A DNA stretch of 64,000 bases from Microthrixaceae bacterium (GCA_023957975.1 JAMLGM010000008.1:145498-209497), one strand, 5' to 3'. Numbered from the stretch's first letter, positions 8,589 through 17,082 are shown. The notes: generated by a model not told the origin, from the sequence alone. A program made the numbers and translations.

Positions 8589-8591
8589 GTT
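8586..8591 (+). promoter_or_regulatory. -10 hexamer TAGGTT built on the trpC stop
   Basis: The TAG stop of trpC doubles as the start of TAGGTT, with 6 nt (GGGGCC) to the trpF ATG. This matches the leaderless spacing and suggests a second, internal promoter in the trp cluster. Confidence 0.45.
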
Positions 8592-8597
8592 GGGGCC

Positions 8598-9293
8598 ATG
8601 TGGGTGAAGATCTGTGGCATCACCAACGAGGAGGACGCCTTGATGGCGGTGGCCCTCGGGGCCGATGCCATCGGGTTCGTGTTCGCTCCCTCGCCTCGAC
8701 AGGTGAGCGTCGGTGTCGCCCGCGACATCACCAGGCGGCTGCCGCCTGAGGTGGAGCCGATCGGGGTGTTTCGCGACCAGGACCCACAGTTCATTTCCAA
8801 CGCAGTGCTCGAAGCGGGCCTTCGCGGCGTTCAGCTCCACGGCCATGAGACCCCGCAACTGGCCTCCGAGATCACCCCGCGGCCGCGCCGCCTCATCGTC
8901 GCCTTCGCCGCGGGATCCCCGGGGATCGAGCGGTTCGAGGAGTACCGGGCGGATGCGATGTTGCTCGACGCCCAGGTTCCCGGCAGCGGGAAGGTCTTCG
9001 ATTGGAACCTGGTCGACGGGGTGCCCGACGGAGCCCGGCTGATCCTCGCCGGGGGTTTGACCGCCGACAACGTCGCAGCGGCGGTGGAACGGGTTCGTCC
9101 GTGGGGGGTCGACGTGTCGACCGGGGTCGAGGCCTCGCCGGGGCAGAAGGATCCGGTGCTGGTGAGCGAGTTCATCGCCGCAGTGCGCGCCGCTGCACCC
9201 GCGGCATCGGAGGTCGACGATCCCGGTGCCGACCCCGATGGGGCCGCGAGTACGTCGGCGCCCTTCGACTGGTACGACGACTCCGACCTATGA
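8598..9293 (+). CDS. trpF: Phosphoribosylanthranilate isomerase
   Basis: A 231-residue TIM barrel that performs the Amadori rearrangement of phosphoribosylanthranilate, the step just before TrpC. The N-terminal WVKICGIT holds the catalytic Cys; the general acid Asp is in LLDAQVPGSGKVFDWNLV; the phosphate loop is GGLTADNV and DVSTGVE. The last 25 residues (after about 205) are an acidic Ala/Asp extension beyond the usual barrel end. The stop overlaps the trpB start (ATGA), which indicates translational coupling. Confidence 0.96.
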   Translation: MWVKICGITNEEDALMAVALGADAIGFVFAPSPRQVSVGVARDITRRLPPEVEPIGVFRDQDPQFISNAVLEAGLRGVQLHGHETPQLASEITPRPRRLIVAFAAGSPGIERFEEYRADAMLLDAQVPGSGKVFDWNLVDGVPDGARLILAGGLTADNVAAAVERVRPWGVDVSTGVEASPGQKDPVLVSEFIAAVRAAAPAASEVDDPGADPDGAASTSAPFDWYDDSDL

Positions 9294-10525
9294 GTCCACG
9301 AGACAGATCCAATGAGGCAGACACCGTGAGCGAAACGATCAGACCGGCGACGTTGATGGGCGACCCCGTCGACGGCCGATTCGGCGACTTCGGCGGAATG
9401 TTCGTTCCCGAAACCCTTGTCCCAGCGTGCCAGGACCTCGATCGGGCGTTTCGCGAGGCGTGGGCCGACGACGGTTTTCGCGCGGAACTCGATCACCTGT
9501 TGGCGTCCTACGGTGGTCGCCCGTCGCCGCTGACCTACTGCTCGAACCTGTCGGAGCGGTTGGGGTGCCATCTCTGGCTCAAGCGAGAAGACCTCAATCA
9601 CACCGGCTCGCACAAGATCAACAACGTGTTGGGGCAGGCGCTCCTGGCGAAGCGGATGGGCAAGACCCGCCTCGTCGCCGAAACGGGCGCCGGCCAACAC
9701 GGCGTGGCGACCGCGACCGCGGCGGCGCTGTTGGGGATGGACTGCGTCGTCTACATGGGCGAGGTCGATATCGCCCGCCAGGAACTCAACGTCTTTCGGA
9801 TGAAGTTGCTCGGTGCCACGGTGCGGCCGGCAAGCTCGGGAAGCCGCACCCTCAAAGATGCGGTGAACGAGGCGATGCGCGACTGGGTGGCGACCGTGGA
9901 GTCGAGCCATTACTGCCTCGGTTCGGTGATGGGGCCGCACCCGTATCCGTGGATGGTGCGCGAGTTTCACCGAGTGCTCGGCCGTGAGGCGGCCGAGCAG
10001 TTCGACGCCGCGGTCGGTGGCACCCCCGACGTCGTGGTCGCCGCGGTGGGTGGAGGATCGAACGCCATCGGGCTGTTCAGCGGGTTCATCGACACCGATG
10101 CCACCATCATCGGCGTGGAACCCGCCGGAGGGGCGGCGGTGCAGCGCGGGGTTCCGGGCATTGTGCACGGCATGCACAGCTATCTGATGCAGGACGAGTT
10201 CGGGCAGGTCGAGGAGGCACACTCCATTTCGGCGGGGCTCGACTACCCGGGGGTGGGGCCCGAACATGCGCATCTCGCCGCCATCGGCCGCGTCGAGTTC
10301 CACCCCGTCAGCGACGACGAGGTGATCGAGGCTTTCAAGACCCTGAGCCGGGCCGAGGGGATCATCCCGGCGCTCGAGTCGGCACACGCGCTCGCCTGGG
10401 TCATGCGTGAGGCGAAGCGGGTTGCCGGCAGCCACGTGATCGTGAACCTGTCGGGTCGTGGCGACAAGGACGTCGATCAGATGATGGGCCTCGTCGGCCA
10501 TGAGTTCCTGGGGGAGGAGTCGTGA
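9290..10525 (+). CDS. trpB: Tryptophan synthase beta chain
   Basis: A 411-residue PLP enzyme that condenses indole with serine, working in an alpha2beta2 complex with TrpA. The PLP lysine is Lys109 in HTGSHKINN; the AETGAGQHGVATA stretch carries the catalytic Glu; VGGGSNAIG binds the cofactor phosphate; and NLSGRGDKD closes the protein. I place the start at the ATG at 9290 that overlaps the trpF stop. A GTG at 9326 with GAGG upstream is a reasonable alternative that would remove twelve polar residues. The end overlaps the trpA start by 4 nt. Confidence 0.97.
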   Translation: MSPRDRSNEADTVSETIRPATLMGDPVDGRFGDFGGMFVPETLVPACQDLDRAFREAWADDGFRAELDHLLASYGGRPSPLTYCSNLSERLGCHLWLKREDLNHTGSHKINNVLGQALLAKRMGKTRLVAETGAGQHGVATATAAALLGMDCVVYMGEVDIARQELNVFRMKLLGATVRPASSGSRTLKDAVNEAMRDWVATVESSHYCLGSVMGPHPYPWMVREFHRVLGREAAEQFDAAVGGTPDVVVAAVGGGSNAIGLFSGFIDTDATIIGVEPAGGAAVQRGVPGIVHGMHSYLMQDEFGQVEEAHSISAGLDYPGVGPEHAHLAAIGRVEFHPVSDDEVIEAFKTLSRAEGIIPALESAHALAWVMREAKRVAGSHVIVNLSGRGDKDVDQMMGLVGHEFLGEES

Positions 10526-11343
10526 GCGTCGTGGGTGCAGCAGGCGTCGTGGGAGTTTCGCCGGAGCCGGGGCCCATCGAGGCGCGATTTCTCGCCAACC
10601 GCCAGGCTGGCCGAAAGAGCCTGGTGATCTACCTCACCGGCGGGCTCCCCGGCTGGCAGGACCAGGTACGCGCCGCAGCGCAGGCCGGTGCCGACCTCAT
10701 CGAGATCGGTATCCCCTTTTCCGATCCGGTGATGGACGGGCCGGTGATCCAGGAGAGTTCCCAGCGCGCCCTCGCGCATGGGGCCACCCCGGTGAGCGTG
10801 CTCGACGAGGCGTCTCGTCTCGATGCCGGATGTCTGCTGGCGGTCATGACCTACGCGAATCTCGTCTACCGATTCGGTTATGAGCGTTTCGCCCGCACCG
10901 CGAAGGATTCCGGCATCGACGGTGTCATTTTGCCGGACATCCCGATCGAGGAGTCTGCTCCGTGGTGTGCGGCCGCCGATTCCGCTGGCATCGAGACGAT
11001 CATGTTGGCCGCGCCGACGGCCTCCGATGAGCGTCTCGCCCGCGTCGCCGAACGCGCTCGGGGGTTCGTGTATGGCGTCGGGTTGCTCGGCATCACCGGT
11101 GAACGAGATGCGCTTTCGGCCTCCGCACTCGAGATCGCTCGACGCCTGCGCGGGGTGACCGACAAGCCGGTGTTGGTCGGTGTCGGCATCTCGACACCGG
11201 CCCAGGCGGCGGAGACCTCGAAGATTTCCGACGGGGTGATCGTCGGCAGCGCGGTCGTGCGGCGCGCCATCGAGGTGGGTACCGCCGAATCGGTCGGTGA
11301 GCTCGTCGGGGAATTTCGGAGCGTTTTGGACGCCGAATGCTGA
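10522..11343 (+). CDS. trpA: Tryptophan synthase alpha chain
   Basis: A 273-residue TIM barrel that cleaves indole-3-glycerol phosphate to indole, which is channelled to TrpB. The catalytic Glu lies in LIEIGIPFSDP and the catalytic Asp just after in MDGPVIQ; VMTYANLV and ILPDIP are the other conserved segments. GTG start at 10522 overlaps the trpB stop (GTGA) and has GGAGGAG six to twelve nt upstream. The N-terminus is about 15 residues longer than E. coli TrpA. Its stop codon is embedded in the -35 element of the following HU promoter. Confidence 0.97.
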   Translation: MSVVGAAGVVGVSPEPGPIEARFLANRQAGRKSLVIYLTGGLPGWQDQVRAAAQAGADLIEIGIPFSDPVMDGPVIQESSQRALAHGATPVSVLDEASRLDAGCLLAVMTYANLVYRFGYERFARTAKDSGIDGVILPDIPIEESAPWCAAADSAGIETIMLAAPTASDERLARVAERARGFVYGVGLLGITGERDALSASALEIARRLRGVTDKPVLVGVGISTPAQAAETSKISDGVIVGSAVVRRAIEVGTAESVGELVGEFRSVLDAEC

Positions 11344-11368
11344 CAAACCCCCGAAAACTCGGTAAAGT
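11340..11368 (+). promoter_or_regulatory. Sigma70-type promoter of the HU gene
   Basis: A -35 CTGACA (11340-11345) and a -10 TAAAGT (11363-11368) are separated by exactly 17 bases. The -35 overlaps the trpA TGA stop. Transcription would start near 11375, giving a leader of about 35 nt with GGGAGGGTCAGGAAC before the ATG. It is the best canonical promoter in the window, fitting a highly expressed gene. Confidence 0.7.
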
Positions 11369-11409
11369 CACACCGTTGTAACTTCAATGCACCCGGGAGG
11401 GTCAGGAAC

Positions 11410-11706
11410 ATGAACAAGACTGAACTGGTCGAGACCATCGCTCAGCGCACCGATCTGTCGAAGAAGGACGTCGACGCAGTTCTCGGCGCGTTCTGGGACA
11501 TCATCGCTCAGACCGTCGCCAAGGGTAAGGACACCGTCACCATCCCCGGCTGGATCAAGTTCGAGCAGGTCACCCGTGACCCCCGCGTCGTGCGCAACCC
11601 GCAGACCGGCGAGCAGATGAAGATCGGCAAGACCAAGGCTGTGAAGATCACCGCCGGCGCCACGCTGAAGGCCATCGCCAAGGGCGACAAGCCTGCTCCG
11701 AAGTGA
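11410..11706 (+). CDS. hup: HU-family nucleoid DNA-binding protein
   Basis: A 98-residue histone-like protein that binds and bends DNA as a dimer. The N-terminal helices MNKTELVETIAQRTDLSKKD and the beta-arm region IPGWIKFEQVTRDPRVVRNPQTGE are typical; the family GxFxxxxRxAR-type arm motif is present in modified form (IPGWIKFEQVTRDPR). The lysine-rich mycobacterial HupB tail is absent: only a short KGDKPAPK end is seen. It has its own promoter and an immediate downstream hairpin, so it is a single-gene unit. Confidence 0.94.
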   Translation: MNKTELVETIAQRTDLSKKDVDAVLGAFWDIIAQTVAKGKDTVTIPGWIKFEQVTRDPRVVRNPQTGEQMKIGKTKAVKITAGATLKAIAKGDKPAPK

Positions 11707-11711
11707 GCCGC

Positions 11712-11736
11712 AGCGGCGCCGTAGGTCGGCGCCGCT
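11712..11736 (+). terminator. Hairpin terminator after the HU gene
   Basis: A 9-bp perfect stem (AGCGGCGCC with GGCGCCGCT) and a 7-nt loop begin 5 nt past the stop. No U-run follows directly, only CAGCAAGAAAATCT, which is usual for high-GC actinobacteria. Confidence 0.7.
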
Positions 11737-11804
11737 CAGCAAGAAAATCTCGTTGAGGGGAGGGCGCGACCGCGCTCTGCCCTCAACGCGTTCGGCGCGG
11801 TGTC

Positions 11805-11810
11805 TAGATT
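11805..11810 (+). promoter_or_regulatory. -10 hexamer TAGATT, leaderless bcp start
   Basis: TAGATT is followed by GGGCCC (6 nt) and the ATG at 11817. No ribosome-binding site is present. Confidence 0.5.
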
Positions 11811-11816
11811 GGGCCC

Positions 11817-12278
11817 ATGACGACTCCCGCTGAAGGCAAGAAGGCCCCCGCGTTCACCCTGGTGGACCAGAACGAGGCCAAGGTGCAGCTGTCCAAGCTG
11901 GCCGGCCGCAAGGTCCTGGTGTACTTCTACCCGCGTGCCGACACCCCCGGCTGTACGACCCAGGCGTGTGGGCTCCGCGACATCGCCGGGCAGGTGGGAG
12001 ACACGATGATCATCGGCATCAGCCCCGACAAGCCGGCCAAACTGAAGAAGTTCGACGACAAGTACGAACTCGGCTTCACGCTGCTGTCCGACGAGGACCA
12101 CGCCATTGCCGAGAAGTACGGGGTGTGGGTCGAAAAGAAGAACTACGGCAAGACCTACATGGGGGTGCAGCGCAGCGCCTTCCTGATCGACGAGACGGGC
12201 CGCATCGAGGTGGCCTGGCCGAAGATCAGCCCGAAGGACACACCGACCAACCTGTTGGCGGCGCTCGCCGAGGACTGA
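11817..12278 (+). CDS. bcp: Thioredoxin-dependent peroxiredoxin (Bcp/PrxQ type)
   Basis: A 153-residue atypical 2-Cys peroxiredoxin that reduces hydroperoxides. The peroxidatic site is YFYPRADTPGCTTQACGLRD (residues about 41-60), with the peroxidatic Cys in TPGCT and the second Cys five residues later, the PrxQ spacing. The middle GISPDKPAKLKKFDDKYELGFTLLSDEDHAIAEKYGVW is typical of the family. It stands alone between hup and the tRNA-Leu gene. Confidence 0.95.
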   Translation: MTTPAEGKKAPAFTLVDQNEAKVQLSKLAGRKVLVYFYPRADTPGCTTQACGLRDIAGQVGDTMIIGISPDKPAKLKKFDDKYELGFTLLSDEDHAIAEKYGVWVEKKNYGKTYMGVQRSAFLIDETGRIEVAWPKISPKDTPTNLLAALAED

Positions 12279-12285
12279 ACGCCTT

Positions 12286-12314
12286 CGCTACGGGTGTAGC
12301 GCCGAGCGGTTTTT
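12286..12314 (+). terminator. Possible weak terminator after bcp
   Basis: CGCTAC and GTAGCG form a 6-bp stem around a GGGT loop, with TTTTT about 9 nt further on (12310-12314). The distance between hairpin and T-run makes this only a candidate. Confidence 0.3.
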
Positions 12315-12448
12315 GGCGAATTGCCGTTCTCGGAGAAAGGCGACGACCGCGATGGCGGCGATGAGCAACGGCAGCCGTCGGTGGCGCCGTGGCGAACTCG
12401 TTGAACCGTTCGTGGAACCCATGGCGACCACGCTAGAGTGTGCGCCGG

Positions 12449-12534
12449 GCCCGGGTGGCGGAATGGCAGACGCGGTGGACTCAAAATCCACTGTCCGAAA
12501 GGGCGTGTGGGTTCGAATCCCACCCCGGGCACCA
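12449..12534 (+). tRNA. tRNA-Leu (CAA)
   Basis: An 86-nt class II tRNA. Acceptor stem GCCCGGG pairs with CCCGGGC, followed by an encoded ACCA. The anticodon stem GTGGA/TCCAC holds the loop CTCAAAA, so the anticodon is CAA, reading UUG. The long variable arm TGTCCGAAAGGGCGT confirms a leucine-type tRNA, and the T arm is GTGGG-TTCGAAT-CCCAC. Confidence 0.97.
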
Positions 12535-12643
12535 AAAGCGAGCACGCACGATCACCTCACCCCGGACCGAAACGTTCGGGGTGAGTCGCGTCGTGCGAAC
12601 CCGCCGGAGCCCCCGTCCGATCCGTGCGCGCAAAGGCGTCGCC

Positions 12644-12649
12644 TACACT
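12644..12649 (+). promoter_or_regulatory. -10 hexamer TACACT, leaderless start
   Basis: TACACT stands 8 nt before the ATG at 12658; no ribosome-binding site. This would drive the small helical protein and the overlapping ANTAR gene. Confidence 0.5.
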
Positions 12650-12657
12650 TGGGCCGC

Positions 12658-12957
12658 ATGTCTTGGTTTGTGGAACGCCGGTTACGGTCCGTCGCACAGA
12701 ACCTTCGCAGCGCCCGAGACGATCTGGCGGTGACCGACGAACAGCTCGACCAACTCGTCGATGAGGCCGAGGACGCCGCGCTGCGGTCGATCGTGAGCGA
12801 CGACCGTTCCGCCGTGCTTGACTCCAACGATGCGATCCGTCATCGCGACGCGCTCGTTCGTCATCGCCAGGGCCTCGTCGACAAGATCGCCTCGCTCGAG
12901 GCGCGCCAGGACGAGTTGCTCGACGAGATGAACCAGCGCCGATCGGGGAGATCATGA
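12658..12957 (+). CDS. Small helical (coiled-coil) protein, unknown function
   Basis: A 99-residue, strongly charged protein with heptad-like patterns throughout (ALRSIVSDDRSAVLDSND, ALVRHRQGLVDKIASLEARQ). It has no cysteine, no membrane segment and no signal peptide. I do not recognise a named family. Its stop overlaps the ATG of the ANTAR regulator (ATGA), so the two proteins are made together, which suggests a role linked to that RNA-binding regulator. The start is supported by the hexamer 8 nt upstream; a longer frame reading would run through the tRNA gene and is rejected. Confidence 0.72.
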   Translation: MSWFVERRLRSVAQNLRSARDDLAVTDEQLDQLVDEAEDAALRSIVSDDRSAVLDSNDAIRHRDALVRHRQGLVDKIASLEARQDELLDEMNQRRSGRS

Positions 12958-13547
12958 GCGAACCGCGCGCACCGTTGCGCATCGTGGTGGCCGAGGACGA
13001 CGCCATCATCCGGATGGACCTGTGCGCCATTCTCGAAGAGCAGGGCTATGAGGTGGTGGCCGATGTCGGCCAGGGCGACCTCGCTGTGGAGGCCGTGCGA
13101 CAACACGAGCCCGATGTCGCCGTCCTCGACGTCAAGATGCCGGTCATGGATGGCATCACTGCGGCGGGTGAAATCGCCTCGGAACGACTGTGCGCAGTCG
13201 TGCTGCTCACCGCGTTCAGCCAGCGCAAGCTGATCGAAGACGCCCGCGACGCCGGGGTGATGGCGTACCTCGTGAAGCCGTTCCAGCCCGAGGAACTCAT
13301 GCCGGCGATCGAGATGGCGGTCGGTCGCTACGTCGAGATGGCGGCGCTCGCCGATCGGTCGGCGACGCTCGAGGAGCAACTCGAGACCCGAAAGCTCACC
13401 GATCGTGCCAAGGCCGTGTTGATGAACGACCACGGGCTCAGCGAGGTGCAGGCGTTCCGCTTTCTGCAGCGGGGCGCGATGGACCGACGTTCGACGATGA
13501 AGGCAATCGCCCAGGCGGTGGTCGACGGGGAACTCTCCCCGTCCTGA
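12954..13547 (+). CDS. pdtaR: ANTAR-domain response regulator (PdtaR-like)
   Basis: A 197-residue two-domain regulator. The receiver domain (residues 8-125) has the acidic pair in VAEDDA, the phospho-acceptor Asp in VAVLDVKMP, the Thr/Ser in LLTAFS and the Lys in YLVKPF. The C-terminal ANTAR domain (about 135-195) has LTDRAKAVLMNDHGLSEVQAFRFLQ, which binds tandem hexaloop RNA hairpins and acts by antitermination. In M. tuberculosis PdtaR (Rv1626) lies close to polA and rpsA, the same order as here, and is phosphorylated by PdtaS. No kinase gene is in the window. Confidence 0.92.
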   Translation: MSEPRAPLRIVVAEDDAIIRMDLCAILEEQGYEVVADVGQGDLAVEAVRQHEPDVAVLDVKMPVMDGITAAGEIASERLCAVVLLTAFSQRKLIEDARDAGVMAYLVKPFQPEELMPAIEMAVGRYVEMAALADRSATLEEQLETRKLTDRAKAVLMNDHGLSEVQAFRFLQRGAMDRRSTMKAIAQAVVDGELSPS

Positions 13548-13562
13548 CCCGCCGCCACATCC

Positions 13563-13612
13563 GTTCTCCGATAACCAGTGGTCGTGATCACGACCACTGG
13601 TTATCGGAGAAC
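13563..13612. repeat. Palindromic repeat copy 2 (50 bp, perfect)
   Basis: It has the same sequence as copy 1, beginning 15 nt after the stop of the ANTAR gene and ending 36 nt before the polA start. The position fits termination of the upstream operon before polA is transcribed from its own hexamer at 13635. Confidence 0.95.
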
Positions 13613-13634
13613 AGGCTGGGTCGGGGGTCATGAG

Positions 13635-13640
13635 TAGCAT
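13635..13640 (+). promoter_or_regulatory. -10 hexamer TAGCAT, leaderless polA start
   Basis: TAGCAT is followed by 8 nt and the polA ATG at 13649. It lies between the palindrome and the gene. Confidence 0.45.
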
Positions 13641-13648
13641 CGGCGCCG

Positions 13649-16321
13649 ATGACGACGCTGATGCTGATCGACGGGAACTCCCTCACCTACCGGGCCTTCT
13701 ACGCCCTGCCGACCGACATGGCCACGGCCTCGGGGCAGGTCACCAATGCGGTGTTCGGGTTCACCTCGATGCTCATCAACCTCGTGCGCGATCACCAGCC
13801 CGACCTGCTCGCGGTCACCTTCGATCGCCCCGAACCGACCTTTCGCCACAAGATGGTCGAGTCCTACAAGGCCCAGCGCGAGGCCAGCCCCGACATCTTG
13901 CGACAACAGATGGGGCTGGTGCGCCAACTCGTCGAGACGTTGAAGATCCCGATCCTCGAACAGGCGGGGGTCGAAGCCGACGACATCATCGCCACCCTGG
14001 CCACCCAGGCGGCCGATGACGGCATCGACGTCATCGTCGTGACCGGCGATCGCGACAGCTACCAACTCGTGGCGGATCCCCACATCCGCGTGTTGTACAA
14101 CAAGCGCGGCGTCAGCGACTACGCGCTCTACGACGAGGCCGGCATCGAGGAGCGCACCGGCGTCAAACCATCGCAGTACGTCTATTACGCGGCGCTGCGA
14201 GGCGACCCCTCCGACAATCTGCCCGGCGTGCCCAAGGTGGGGGAGAAGACCGCGGCGAAACTCGTGACCGCGTACGGCGACATGGACGGTATCTACGCGC
14301 ACACCGCGGATCAGACCCCGGCCCTTCGCAGGAACCTCGAGGAAAACGAGGCTCAGGCCCGCAGCAACGTCGAGATGATGACGCTCAAGCGCGACGTCGA
14401 ACTCGACCTTGCGCCGTCGGAGTTGCGGCGAGGCGACGTCGACACCGATGCGGTGCGCGACCTGTTCAAGTTCCTCGAGTTCGGCACGTTGATCGGCCGT
14501 TTGGGCGCAGCGTTCGGCGACACGACCACGGCGGAACTCGACACTGCACGCAACGTCATCGAGGCCGAGGTTCACGAGGTGTCCGGCGATGAGGCCGCCG
14601 CGTTGCTGCGGAGCTTCGCCGACCGTTCCGAACCGATCGTGTTGGCGCCCTCGTGGCACGGCCAGCCCGGTCGAAGCGATCTGGCTGGGCTCGCGGTGGT
14701 GAGCGACCGCGACGGCGCCGAGGTGTCGTGGTTCGACGCTGAGGTGCTCGCCGCGCATGGCGACGCCCTCGACGACCTGTTGGCGAACGGTCCGGAGGTG
14801 ATCGCCCACGACATCAAGCCGCTGCTTCGCCGGTGGCTGACCGAGGGCCGTCCACTGCCGAGATTGGCGATGGACACCAAGATCGCGGCCTACCTGCTCG
14901 ACCCGGCCGACACCCGGTACGGCATCGCCGAGTTGGTCGAGCGATACACCGACGCCGAACTGGCCCAGGGCGACGCCACCCCCGCCGGGCAACTCGATTT
15001 CGATGCCGGTTCGGAACCGGTGGGGACCGCAGCGGCGCGCGAGGCCCTCGCCACGGCGTTCGTCGCGACGCCGATCACCGAGGCCCTCGAGGCACAAGGC
15101 CTGAGTTCATTGGCCGACACGATCGAATACCCCTTGATCACCGCGTTGGCCCGCATGGAGTTCCTGGGCATCGGCGTCGATCGCGACGCGCTCGCGGCGC
15201 TCAACGAACACTTCACCTCCGAAGCGGCGCGCCTGCGGGGCGCGGTGGTGGCCGAGGCGGGGGAGGAGTTCAACGTGAACTCGACCCCGCAGCTGCGAAC
15301 CATCCTGTTCGACAAGCTCGGCCTGACCACTCAGAAGAAGACCAAGACGGGCTATTCCACCGATGCCGCCTCGCTGGAGAAAATTCGCGATCAACATCCG
15401 ATCGTCGAGTACCTGTTGCAGTACCGGGAGATGGAGAAGCTGCGCAGCACCTACGGCACCGGGCTGCTCGCCGAGGTCGGCCCGGACGGGAGGATTCACG
15501 CCACCTTCAACCAGACCGTGGCCCGCACCGGTCGGCTGAGTTCGGATCAGCCGAACCTGCACAACATTCCGGTGCGTTCCGAGGAAGGTCGACGCTTCCG
15601 CGAGGTGTTCATCCCGTCACCCGGATCGGTGTTCATCGTGGCCGACTACAACCAGATCGAACTGCGTTGCATCGCCCACCTGGCACACGACCCGGGCCTC
15701 ATCGAGGCCTTCACCTCCGGACGCGACATCCACAACCAGACCGCGGCGCGCGTCTTTGGCGTCGAACCCGATCACGTCAGCATCGAGATGCGTTCCAAAG
15801 CGAAGATGGTTTCGTACGGATTGGCCTACGGGATGGAGGCTTACGGGCTCGCCCAGCGCCTCAACATCGCGACAAAGGAAGCCCAGGGCATTCTCGATGC
15901 GTACTTCTTGGCATTTCCTGCGGTGAAGAACTACATGGATCGCACCGTCGAGGAGGCCCGCGAACGCGGCTACACCGAGACCCTTTTCGGGCGCCGGCGC
16001 CGCATTCCCGAGCTCAGTTCCGGCGTGCGTTCGGTACGAATGGCCGGGGAGCGTCAGGCCATGAACGCCGGCATTCAAGGGCTGGCGGCAGACATCTTCA
16101 AGGTGGCGCTCGTGCGGATCGACGACGCGTTCGAACAGGGCGACACCGGGGCGCGCCTGATCCTGCAGGTGCACGACGAGGTGATCTGCGAGGTCGCCCC
16201 CGAACGCCTCGATGAGGTGCAGGCGCAGGTCATCGACATCATGCGCGGAGCGTTTGCCATGGCCGTCCCGCTCGAGGTCAACGTCGCGTCGGGCGACTCG
16301 TGGGCCGCGGCGAAGGGGTGA
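13649..16321 (+). CDS. polA: DNA polymerase I
   Basis: An 890-residue family A polymerase for Okazaki-fragment processing and repair. Residues 1-290 form the 5' nuclease (LMLIDGNSLTYRAF, VTFDRPEPTFRH, EADDIIATLA, VTGDRDSYQLV). Residues about 310-460 hold the exonuclease-fold domain, but the DxE metal site is missing (PIVLAPSW at that position), so proofreading is probably absent, as in mycobacterial PolA. The polymerase motifs are intact: A, VADYNQIELR at about 664; B, RSKAKMVSYGLAYG at about 715; C, LQVHDEV at about 838. It starts at the ATG at 13649 and is followed after 2 nt by a methyltransferase gene. Confidence 0.98.
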   Translation: MTTLMLIDGNSLTYRAFYALPTDMATASGQVTNAVFGFTSMLINLVRDHQPDLLAVTFDRPEPTFRHKMVESYKAQREASPDILRQQMGLVRQLVETLKIPILEQAGVEADDIIATLATQAADDGIDVIVVTGDRDSYQLVADPHIRVLYNKRGVSDYALYDEAGIEERTGVKPSQYVYYAALRGDPSDNLPGVPKVGEKTAAKLVTAYGDMDGIYAHTADQTPALRRNLEENEAQARSNVEMMTLKRDVELDLAPSELRRGDVDTDAVRDLFKFLEFGTLIGRLGAAFGDTTTAELDTARNVIEAEVHEVSGDEAAALLRSFADRSEPIVLAPSWHGQPGRSDLAGLAVVSDRDGAEVSWFDAEVLAAHGDALDDLLANGPEVIAHDIKPLLRRWLTEGRPLPRLAMDTKIAAYLLDPADTRYGIAELVERYTDAELAQGDATPAGQLDFDAGSEPVGTAAAREALATAFVATPITEALEAQGLSSLADTIEYPLITALARMEFLGIGVDRDALAALNEHFTSEAARLRGAVVAEAGEEFNVNSTPQLRTILFDKLGLTTQKKTKTGYSTDAASLEKIRDQHPIVEYLLQYREMEKLRSTYGTGLLAEVGPDGRIHATFNQTVARTGRLSSDQPNLHNIPVRSEEGRRFREVFIPSPGSVFIVADYNQIELRCIAHLAHDPGLIEAFTSGRDIHNQTAARVFGVEPDHVSIEMRSKAKMVSYGLAYGMEAYGLAQRLNIATKEAQGILDAYFLAFPAVKNYMDRTVEEARERGYTETLFGRRRRIPELSSGVRSVRMAGERQAMNAGIQGLAADIFKVALVRIDDAFEQGDTGARLILQVHDEVICEVAPERLDEVQAQVIDIMRGAFAMAVPLEVNVASGDSWAAAKG

Positions 16322-16323
16322 CC

Positions 16324-17079
16324 GTGGCCGATCGCCAACGACACTGGTTCGAGGCCCTGGCAGACCACATGGGACCCGCATATCTGCGGTACTCCTTCAC
16401 GATGGGTACCGCCCAGGAGGTCGACTTCATCGTCGAGGTGCTCGGGCTTGAGGCAGGGATGCGCGTGCTCGACGTCGGCTGCGGTCCGGGCCGTCACAGC
16501 CTCGAACTCGCTCGTCGCGGATTCGAGGTGGTCGGGCTCGACATCAGCGCCACGTTCATCGACCTCGCGAACGCAGACGCTGCGGCGACCACCGCGACAT
16601 TCGTGTGCGGCGACGCCCGCAACATGAGCTTTCAGGCGGAATTCGACGCCGCGATCTCGCTGTGTCAGGGGGCGTTCGGTCTCGGCGGCCCCCCGGTGAG
16701 CCTCGATCCGTCCAACCTCGACAACGATCTGGCCGTGCTGCGCGGCATCGAGGCCGCACTTCGGCCGGGAGGCGTCGTCGGGCTGAGTGCGTTCAGTTCC
16801 TATTTCCAGGTGCGCTGGCTTGAGGACCACGACACGTTCGACGCTGCGACCGCGGTGAACCACGAGACCACCGAGGTGCGCGACCCCAGTGGGACGGCGA
16901 TTCCCGCGGAACTGTGGACCACGTGCTACACGCCCCGGGAACTTCGCATGATCGTCGAACGCGCCGGCCTGGAGGTGAACGACATCTTCTCGGTCACCCC
17001 CGGCGACTACGTGGCCACGGCGCCCTCGGTGCACACGCCCGAGTTTCTCGTAGTGGCGCAACGCCGCCGCAGCGCCTAG
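16324..17079 (+). CDS. Class I SAM-dependent methyltransferase
   Basis: A 251-residue methyltransferase with motif I VLDVGCGPGRHSLELARRG (residues about 45-63), motif II VVGLDIS, and a GDARNM motif typical of SAM adenine contact. The C-terminal half contains a lid-like region (FSSYFQVRWLEDHDTFD). The substrate is unknown. I start at the GTG at 16324, 2 nt after the polA stop and with AAGGGG 5-10 nt upstream; an earlier ATG would overlap polA by 22 nt. Its TAG stop contributes to a TAGCCT hexamer that may drive rpsA. Confidence 0.82.
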   Translation: MADRQRHWFEALADHMGPAYLRYSFTMGTAQEVDFIVEVLGLEAGMRVLDVGCGPGRHSLELARRGFEVVGLDISATFIDLANADAAATTATFVCGDARNMSFQAEFDAAISLCQGAFGLGGPPVSLDPSNLDNDLAVLRGIEAALRPGGVVGLSAFSSYFQVRWLEDHDTFDAATAVNHETTEVRDPSGTAIPAELWTTCYTPRELRMIVERAGLEVNDIFSVTPGDYVATAPSVHTPEFLVVAQRRRSA

Positions 17080-17082
17080 CCT
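17077..17082 (+). promoter_or_regulatory. -10 hexamer TAGCCT for rpsA, built on a TAG stop
   Basis: TAGCCT overlaps the methyltransferase stop and lies 75 nt before the rpsA start, giving an untranslated leader of roughly 65-70 nt. S1 mRNAs often carry structured leaders for autoregulation. Confidence 0.4.

Noticed and set aside
12313..12657. Upstream extension of the small helical protein through the tRNA-Leu gene
   Set aside because: It would translate the tRNA and lacks a start signal, whereas ATG 12658 has a -10 hexamer at leaderless distance.
13628..15097. A 489-codon open frame antisense to polA, and similar ones opposite cpaF, trpB, dprE1 and murF
   Set aside because: All mirror the codon bias of the gene on the other strand and show no recognisable domain.
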